From Nonomuraea wenchangensis (GTDB lineage: Bacteria; Actinomycetota; Actinomycetes; Streptosporangiales; Streptosporangiaceae), in contig NZ_FOHX01000007.1 in NCBI RefSeq assembly GCF_900111685.1, forward strand, positions 235,986 through 299,985: a stretch of DNA of 64,000 bases, read 5' to 3'. Of this stretch, positions 58,791 through 64,000 are shown piece by piece. Within the stretch, counting starts at the first letter, position 1, and every line of letters begins with the position of its first letter. Below the pieces are notes generated by a model, which saw only the letters and a program-made list of their open reading frames with translations, searched no databases and had not been told where the DNA came from. The position numbers and the translations under genes are program-made.

Positions 58791-59720
58791 ATGCACACTT
58801 TCCGACGACCGCGCCCGGACGACGCGGCCGCCCTCTACGACCTCGTCTCGGCGTACGAGACCGCCGTGCTCGGCGGGCCCGACATGACCCTCCAGGACGT
58901 CGAGGACGAGCTCGTCGAACCCGGCTTCGACCTCGAGCGCGACGGCTGGGTCGCCGAGGGGCCCGGCGGACGCCTGCTCGCCAACGCCTGGGCCTACGCC
59001 AACGGCGACAGCGACCTGGTCGACGTGGACGTCATCGTCCGGCCCGGCTCCGAGGAGCTGATCGCACCCCTCTGGGAGAAGGTCCTCGGCCGCGCCCGCG
59101 AGCTGGCCGCCGAGCGCGGCCACGACGGCGTCACCGTCCACATCGGCGTCTACCGCGCCGACCGGGGCAAGCAGGCCCTCGCCAAGGAGCACGGCTTCGA
59201 ACCGGGCACCAGCTTCCACCGCATGCGGATCGACTTCGACGGCCCCGTCGAGCCGCCCGCCCCGCCCGCCGGGCTCACGCTGCACTCCGGGGAGAGCGAG
59301 GAGGTGCGGCGCGAGGCGCACCGCGTCCACCAGGAGGGCTTCGCCGAGCACTTCGGGTTCGTCCCCGCCACCTACGAGCACTGGTACGAGCGCCGCCAGG
59401 CCCAGAACGCCACCGACTGGAGCCAGCTCGCCCTCGCCAGGATCGACGGCCGCCCGGCCGGGGTGATGATCGGCAGCGACCAGTTCCTGCCCGACCAGGG
59501 CTGCGGCTACGTCGCCACGCTCGCCGTACTGCCCGACTTCCGCGGGCGGGGCCTCGGCCGCTTCCTGCTCCAGCACGCCTTCGCCGCCGACGCCGCCCGC
59601 GGCAGGAAGGGCACGATCCTGCACGTGGACAGCAACAACACCACCCCGGCGCTCGACCTGTACGAGTCGGCCGGCATGCGCCCCGTGATGGCCATCGACG
59701 TCTGGCGCCGCAGGCTCTAG
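58791..59720 (+). CDS. GNAT family N-acetyltransferase (tandem domains)
   Basis: 309-aa tandem GNAT. The N-terminal domain (about 1-150) starts MHTFRRPRPDDAAALYDLVS. The C-terminal domain has the acetyl-CoA motif LAVLPDFRGRGLGRFLLQHA, then LHVDSNNTTPALDLYESAGM and ending in VWRRRL. Such mycothiol-synthase-like proteins acetylate small amines; the acceptor is unknown. ATG 58791 is preferred; TTG 58773 is in frame. No good ribosome site precedes either. Its end overlaps the opposite helicase gene by 4 nt. Confidence 0.88.
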   Translation: MHTFRRPRPDDAAALYDLVSAYETAVLGGPDMTLQDVEDELVEPGFDLERDGWVAEGPGGRLLANAWAYANGDSDLVDVDVIVRPGSEELIAPLWEKVLGRARELAAERGHDGVTVHIGVYRADRGKQALAKEHGFEPGTSFHRMRIDFDGPVEPPAPPAGLTLHSGESEEVRREAHRVHQEGFAEHFGFVPATYEHWYERRQAQNATDWSQLALARIDGRPAGVMIGSDQFLPDQGCGYVATLAVLPDFRGRGLGRFLLQHAFAADAARGRKGTILHVDSNNTTPALDLYESAGMRPVMAIDVWRRRL

Positions 59721-61048
59721 CCCCGGTCCGCCCGGACCCGGTGCCGGGACAGGTGCTCCAGCACCGCCTGGTTCGCCTCCCACCCGTCGGGGAACTTCAC
59801 CGGCACGCCGAGCTGCACCGGCTCGGCCGACGGGTGGGCGTCCAGCAGCTCGGCGATCCCGGCCCTGGCGACCACCACGCAGGCGTGCCGGTGCCGGGAG
59901 GCGAGCACGCACAGCCGCCCCGACTCCAGGTGGAAGGCCGTCGCGTCGCGCCGCCCCGACAGCGGGTGCAGCACGATCGTCACGTCGTACTCGCGGCCCT
60001 GGAGCCGGTTGGCGGTGTCCACGGTGATCTCCGGCGGCAGGCCGGCCGCGCGGATCGCCGCCACCTGGTCGCGGTGCGCGGCCCCGACCGCGATCCGGTC
60101 GGCGGTGACCGGCCGCTCGCCCTGCTCCGAGCCCGCCACCGCGCCGCGCTGCAGCAGCCGCTCCGCCAGCAGCGCCACCGCCCGCACCGCCTCGCCGTCG
60201 GTGCGCACGGTGTGCCGTTCCGGCAGCTCCAGCAGCGCCCACCCGGAGCGGGCCGCCTCCTCCAGCGCCCGGTCGTGCGGGGTGCCGAGGCCGCCGGTGA
60301 CCAGCTCCATGCGCCGCTCGTCCGGCCCGGTGCCGGACCGGAACCCGGTGAACGGGTAGAACGCCCGCGACACCACCGGCGCGGCCGTCGCCGGCAGCCG
60401 CCACGACACCGGCAGCCGGTGCACCGGCAGGTCCGGGTTGTGCCGCAGCAGCACCGACACCGCGCTCTGCAGCGGATCCCACGACAGCCCCGACCAGCGG
60501 TCCCCGTCGACGATCGAGAACGGGTCGAGCTGCCCGGGATCGCCCACGAACAGCGCCCGCTCGAACAGCCCCGCGATGCGCAGCAGCTTGTCCGAGCGCA
60601 TCTGGTAGGCCTCGTCCACGATCGCCCACGGCCACTTCCTGTCGCCGATCCACGCCCACTTGTCGGCCGTGGCGATGACGATGTCCGGATCGCCGAGGTC
60701 CTGCACCCGCGTGCCGACCCGGACCCCGGCCAGCTCAAGCAGGCGCGGCGGGGGCGCGTACGCGCCGGCCGACAGCCGCCCCACCGTCAGGTGCGGGTGC
60801 TTGTCGCAGATGCGCACCACCAGGTCGTCGACCTGCTCGTTGGTCTGGGCGACGATCATCAGCGGCTCGCCGGTGGCCGCCAGGTGCGCCGCCGCGCGCA
60901 CCACCAGCGTGGACTTGCCCGCGCCAGGCGGGGAGTCCACGACCACGCCCCGATGCCGGGGCAGGTCGGCCAGCACGTCGGCGATGACCTGCTCCGGGCT
61001 GTGCTCCGGGCCGGGCTCCGGGCTGCCGGTCCCTGGGTCGGCGGTCAC
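59717..61048 (-). CDS. Superfamily 1 (Upf1/UvrD-like) helicase / AAA ATPase
   Basis: 443 aa, short for a helicase. Walker A VVDSPPGAGKSTLVVRAAAH (GAGKST at 42-47), then motif Ia-like EPLMIVAQTNEQ, Walker B AIVDEAYQM (145-146 DE), motif III FVGDPGQLDPF (169-177) and motifs V/VI ITVDTANRLQGREYDVTIVL and ASRHRHACVVVAR. This is a Dna2/Upf1-like SF1 core with little insertion. The GTG start overlaps the preceding gene (GTGA) with GGAGGAG ahead. It is the last gene of the four-gene cluster and so the likely motor acting with the RecB-like nuclease encoded two genes upstream. Confidence 0.88.
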   Translation of the reverse strand: MTADPGTGSPEPGPEHSPEQVIADVLADLPRHRGVVVDSPPGAGKSTLVVRAAAHLAATGEPLMIVAQTNEQVDDLVVRICDKHPHLTVGRLSAGAYAPPPRLLELAGVRVGTRVQDLGDPDIVIATADKWAWIGDRKWPWAIVDEAYQMRSDKLLRIAGLFERALFVGDPGQLDPFSIVDGDRWSGLSWDPLQSAVSVLLRHNPDLPVHRLPVSWRLPATAAPVVSRAFYPFTGFRSGTGPDERRMELVTGGLGTPHDRALEEAARSGWALLELPERHTVRTDGEAVRAVALLAERLLQRGAVAGSEQGERPVTADRIAVGAAHRDQVAAIRAAGLPPEITVDTANRLQGREYDVTIVLHPLSGRRDATAFHLESGRLCVLASRHRHACVVVARAGIAELLDAHPSAEPVQLGVPVKFPDGWEANQAVLEHLSRHRVRADRG

Positions 61049-62472
61049 GACCACTCCTCCTGGGCGTCCTCGTCGTCGGGCACGTACTGCTGGGGCGGCC
61101 CGCCGTGCGTCCACGGCGTGGCCTCGGCGTCGGGCAGTCCTGGCGAGCCCTGGAAGTCGCCGGTGAGCGAGGTGTAGCAGACCCGCTCGCCGACGTCGGG
61201 CACCGTCCCCGGAGCCGCCGTCTTCCCCCTCCCCATGCCCTTGGTGATCTTCACGGTGACCAGGCCCTCGTGCGCCTCGACCAGCTCGCCGCCCTGGGCG
61301 CGGCGCTCCGGGGTGCCGAGCGCCGTGCCGGGCGGCAGCAGCACCGGGTCGTCGGTCTTGATCACGACCAGCGGACGCAGCTTGCGCGAGCGGCCCTCGC
61401 CCTCGGCGTTGTCGGGGACGGTCTCCACCACCTCGCCGGCGAACGCCTCGCCGGTCAGGCGGTACTCGGCCATCACCAGCGGGTCGTCGTAGGCGCGCTG
61501 CACCTCGTAGGCGGCCTGGGCGCGTTCCATGCGGGCCAGCCGGGCCGCGGCGGCCACCGCGCCGTCCCTGCGGGGCTGCGGCGGGCCGCCCTCCGCGACG
61601 CTCTCGGCCATGGCGCTGAACGAGGCCCGGTCCTGCTCCCACCGCTGCGCCACGCTCGCCCCCGGCTCCAGCCCCGCCAGCAGGTCGAGCGCCTGCCACA
61701 TCAGCCGCCAGGTCGGCGCGAGCTGGGTGCGCAGCGCCTCCGTGACCCGCTCGGCCGAGCCGCTGTCGATGGCGGGGGCCAGCACCTCCGCGTCGAACCC
61801 CGGGTCCGTCGCCGGACCGGCGGGCGGCCAGACCAGCGGGTCCTCGGCCTCCTCGCGCGGCCCCTCGGTGATCCACGCGACCAGGGAGGCGAGGTTGCCG
61901 TCCTCCAGCCCGCTCTGCCCGCTCGCCCAGTGCCGGCCCAGCTCCTCGGTCGCGGCCAGTGTGAGCGACGACCCCGGGTACGCGGCCCGTTCGGCGAAGT
62001 ACGTCAGCCACCGCCCGAGCAGCGGCACCGACTCCGGCACCGGGTAGGGCCCGTCGGCGCGGCGGAAGCGGGTGGAGCGGCCGAGCAGCCGGGTGAAGGC
62101 CACGCCGCCGGTGTTGGGCACGACGAGCTGCGGCGCGTCGAGCGCCCGCTCGTACGGGTCACCGCCACGCCGCTCGACCGTCTCGGTGTCGGCCGTGAAG
62201 CTCTCCACGTACGGCAGCAGCACCCCGGCCAGCTCGGCCGCCCACGCGAAGCGCAGGTCACGGTTGCGCGGCTGGGGCACCACGAGCAGGCGCGGCCGGT
62301 CGCGGTCGTCGCCGAGCATCGCGGCGAGCGGCGCGGCGGCCTCGCCGGACAGCCGCAGCGGCACGAACACCATCGGCCGCGCCGACAGATGGCAGTGCCG
62401 CACGGTCGCGACCGGCTGGGCGATGCCCTCGTCCAGGGCCCGCAGCCGGGCCAGCGAGGTCAGCAGGCTCAC
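61045..62472 (-). CDS. Unknown protein in nuclease/helicase operon
   Basis: 475 aa, no recognised family. Segments: an N-terminal alpha/beta part (PMVFVPLRLSGEAAAPLAAM, RPRLLVVPQPRNRDLRFAWA), a helical middle (about 150-330), and a C-terminal beta-rich domain (about 335-425: VVIKTDDPVLLPPGTALG, VEAHEGLVTVKITKGMGRGK) that could be an OB/SH3-like fold, ending in an acidic tail. Start GTG 62472 lies 3 nt after the nuclease stop and has GGGAG upstream. Its end overlaps the helicase start. Strict coupling suggests a complex of the three products. Confidence 0.8.
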   Translation of the reverse strand: MSLLTSLARLRALDEGIAQPVATVRHCHLSARPMVFVPLRLSGEAAAPLAAMLGDDRDRPRLLVVPQPRNRDLRFAWAAELAGVLLPYVESFTADTETVERRGGDPYERALDAPQLVVPNTGGVAFTRLLGRSTRFRRADGPYPVPESVPLLGRWLTYFAERAAYPGSSLTLAATEELGRHWASGQSGLEDGNLASLVAWITEGPREEAEDPLVWPPAGPATDPGFDAEVLAPAIDSGSAERVTEALRTQLAPTWRLMWQALDLLAGLEPGASVAQRWEQDRASFSAMAESVAEGGPPQPRRDGAVAAAARLARMERAQAAYEVQRAYDDPLVMAEYRLTGEAFAGEVVETVPDNAEGEGRSRKLRPLVVIKTDDPVLLPPGTALGTPERRAQGGELVEAHEGLVTVKITKGMGRGKTAAPGTVPDVGERVCYTSLTGDFQGSPGLPDAEATPWTHGGPPQQYVPDDEDAQEEWS

Positions 62473-62475
62473 TTG

Positions 62476-63636
62476 TCACACACTCCCGAGGCACTCCCTG
62501 CGCAGGCGTTCGGCGTTGCGCAGCAGCCGGGCGATCTCCTCCTGGCCCTCGGCCGGGTCGCGGCTGCCGTCGGCCAGGCCCAGGGCCTCGGCCACGGACG
62601 CCACCCCGCCGAGCTCGTCGCGCACCTGACGGCCGAGCAGGTCGGAGGCGCCCTCCTGGCGGGCCTCGTCCCGGCAGAAGAAGCACAGGTCGCAGGTGGA
62701 CAGGCAGTCCGGCGCGTAGCGGGCGGTGGTCCTGCGCACCGCGTCGGCCAGCTCGGCGACCGGCCGGGTGGGCCGGCCGTCCTCGCCGGGGCGCAGGTCG
62801 AAGGTGAGGTCCTCGGGCAGGCCGGCCATCAGCCTGTCGAGGGTCGTCATGCGGGCGAGCTGGCGGCGCAGCACGGCGAGCTGGCGGCGTACGTCCACCA
62901 GGGTGGCGACCGGGCGGTTGGCGAAGTTCTCGGGGCAGACCAGCACCACGTCGTGGGAGACCCGCAGCGGGTCGTGGCCCAGCTCCTCCAGCAGGGTGCG
63001 CAGCGCCAGGACGTACACCGCGGCCTGCCTGGCCGCCGCGGCCGCCGCCGACGGCTCGGCCTGCCCGTCGATCACCGCGAACGACTTGATCTCCACGATG
63101 TGGAAGCGTCCGCCGAGCTGGAAGGCCACCACGTCGGGCTCCAGGAACGCGGTGTGCCCGGCGATGGTGAGGGCGAGCAGCGGATGGTCGTAGAGCGTGC
63201 CCGCGTCGTCCTCGCCGCGCGCCGCCCGGTCGATCAGGGAGCGGGTGTGGGCGTGGCGCAGGTGCGCGCCGCTCCGGGCGTCGGCGTTCTCGCCGACGTT
63301 CTCGACGTCGTGGTAGGCGACCTCGGCGACCGGCAGGCGCAGCAGCTCGCGCAGCATCCGCAGCAGCTCCGCGCAGCCGTCGGCCTTGACCAGCGCCTCG
63401 AACGCGTTGCCGCGGGTGATCGCGAACGGCGACTGCCCGAACGGCGCGGGGAAGCCGAGATGGCGGGCGGCGGCGTCCTTGTCGAGCCCGGCGCCGTCCA
63501 TGAGGGCGCGGCGGGCGCAGCCGGGGTTGGCGGCGAGCGCCGCGATGGCGCGGGCGTCGTGGGGGCGCGGCGGCGTGGTGCCGCGCAGCGCGTCGAGCCG
63601 GTGCGCGGGGTCGCCCTCGCGCTTCAAGCCGCTCAC
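62476..63636 (-). CDS. Cas4/RecB-like PD-(D/E)XK nuclease with Fe-S-type cysteines
   Basis: 386 aa. The RecB-family nuclease motifs are present in order: RGNAFEALV (G..E), LEPDVVAFQLGGRFHIVEIK (Asp168, Glu182 and Lys184 of PD-ExK) and RQAAVYVLAL (QxxxY, Gln204-Tyr208). Four cysteines cluster at 311, 315, 318 and 321 (DCLSTCDLCFFCRDE), and Cys40 near the N-terminus could be the remote ligand of a 4Fe-4S cluster, as in Cas4/AddB. The expected activity is DNA cleavage with a strand-separating partner. The start overlaps the upstream partial gene (GTGA) and a 3-nt gap precedes the next gene. No Cas genes or array are in view. Confidence 0.85.
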   Translation of the reverse strand: MSGLKREGDPAHRLDALRGTTPPRPHDARAIAALAANPGCARRALMDGAGLDKDAAARHLGFPAPFGQSPFAITRGNAFEALVKADGCAELLRMLRELLRLPVAEVAYHDVENVGENADARSGAHLRHAHTRSLIDRAARGEDDAGTLYDHPLLALTIAGHTAFLEPDVVAFQLGGRFHIVEIKSFAVIDGQAEPSAAAAAARQAAVYVLALRTLLEELGHDPLRVSHDVVLVCPENFANRPVATLVDVRRQLAVLRRQLARMTTLDRLMAGLPEDLTFDLRPGEDGRPTRPVAELADAVRRTTARYAPDCLSTCDLCFFCRDEARQEGASDLLGRQVRDELGGVASVAEALGLADGSRDPAEGQEEIARLLRNAERLRRECLGSV

Positions 63637-64000
63637 GTGGCGTACTCCTTCTTGATCGTGCTCAGCGTAGCGGCGCCGAACAGGCGGGCGACGTCATCAA
63701 GCTGCCGCGCGGCGCGTCGCGCCAGCTCCGCGCGGTCGCGCGTGTCGCGCGGGGCGTGCACGGCCAGCTCGGCGCGGGCCGCCGCGATCACCCGGTCCGG
63801 GTCGGGCGGGCCGAGCGAGCCGTCGGTGGCGCCGGGGATGTTCCTGGCCATGCGCAGGAGTAACCGGGCCGCCCGCGGGTCGCCCTGCTCGCGCCCGGCC
63901 ACGGCGATCGCGCAGGTCAGGAAGTCGACGCGGGGGCTGAGCGGCCCGACCACGCGCCGCTCCAGCGGCCAGGCGCTCAGCGTGAGCAGGCCGCGGGCGG
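63633..64000 (-). CDS. Unknown protein, first visible gene of the nuclease/helicase operon (5' end outside window)
   Basis: At least 122 residues. The frame is open to the window edge: RGLLTLSAWPLERRVVGPLS, then VDFLTCAIAVAGREQGDPRA, a helical stretch with RLLLRMARNIPGA, and AELARRAARQLDDVARLFGA near the end. It is largely helical and basic. A GTG at 63953 could be a start but the reading continues with similar composition beyond it, so the gene probably starts outside. It is coupled to the nuclease gene by a 4-nt GTGA overlap. Family unknown. Confidence 0.7.
   Translation of the reverse strand, partial: ARGLLTLSAWPLERRVVGPLSPRVDFLTCAIAVAGREQGDPRAARLLLRMARNIPGATDGSLGPPDPDRVIAAARAELAVHAPRDTRDRAELARRAARQLDDVARLFGAATLSTIKKEYAT

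Noticed and set aside
62476..63636. CRISPR adaptation gene cas4
   Set aside because: No cas1, cas2 or repeat array appears in the window; the neighbours are a helicase and unknown genes.

Overview
The window is very GC-rich (clearly above 70% by eye) with strong G/C bias at third codon positions, frequent GTG and some TTG starts, and long spurious open frames opposite most genes. Together with the gene families present (DUF3152 and ARB_07466-like secreted proteins, actinobacterial formylglycine-generating enzyme, Tat-exported FAD oxidoreductase, many TetR/ArsR/XRE regulators) this points to a filamentous actinobacterium, probably of the Streptosporangiales type (Nonomuraea- or Streptosporangium-like; the genus is an inference). 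It reads as ordinary chromosome. I see no tRNA, rRNA, transposase, CRISPR array or phage module, and no stretch over 300 bp without a gene; the longest, 19204-19487, holds an esterase relic.

Layout. 1-4005: a peptide/nickel-type ABC importer on the minus strand, divergent from an Lrp regulator. 4009-8252: a small lipocalin-like protein, a DUF4239 membrane protein coupled to a membrane protein with 14-residue repeats, a phosphotransferase-like kinase and a secreted LAS-type peptidase. 8334-12276: two FAD enzymes flanking a TetR gene, with matching operator candidates. 12353-22580: small metabolic and regulatory genes (SRPBCC/ArsR, pirin, metallo-beta-lactamase fold, DUF3152, amino-acid oxidase family, DUF4184, MazF-like, AraC, thioesterase). 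22595-28054: 6-phosphogluconate dehydrogenase, a HAD phosphatase, an SDR and a Clp/Hsp100 ATPase whose ribosome site lies in a perfect hairpin. 28082-34807: one minus-strand sugar operon (DeoR, 1-phosphofructokinase, EIIC, EIIB, EIIA, dehydrogenase, HPr, EI) that encodes a complete phosphotransferase chain from PEP to sugar.

34910-43728: a serine hydrolase, a HisRS-like protein of unknown role, a CBS protein, a decarboxylase with its XRE-cupin regulator, peptide deformylase, a methyltransferase, a DnaJ-type zinc protein and an acetyltransferase preceded by a leader ORF. 43801-51435: a PrpE-type acyl-CoA synthetase, then a STAND/NACHT NTPase followed by three tandem paralogous two-TM coiled-coil proteins with their own promoter. 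51381-53493: a MurG-like glycosyltransferase coupled to a formylglycine-generating enzyme. 53619-59720: a Ppx/GppA phosphatase, an ABC exporter operon with its regulator, an RsbW-type kinase, TetR and an acetyltransferase.

59717-64000 (minus strand, running off the end): a tightly coupled set of at least four genes, comprising an unknown protein, a Cas4/RecB-like Fe-S nuclease, a second unknown protein and a superfamily 1 helicase. This operon and the NACHT-plus-triplet cluster are the best candidates for undescribed systems; both resemble defence or DNA-processing modules, but function is inferred from domains and gene order only.
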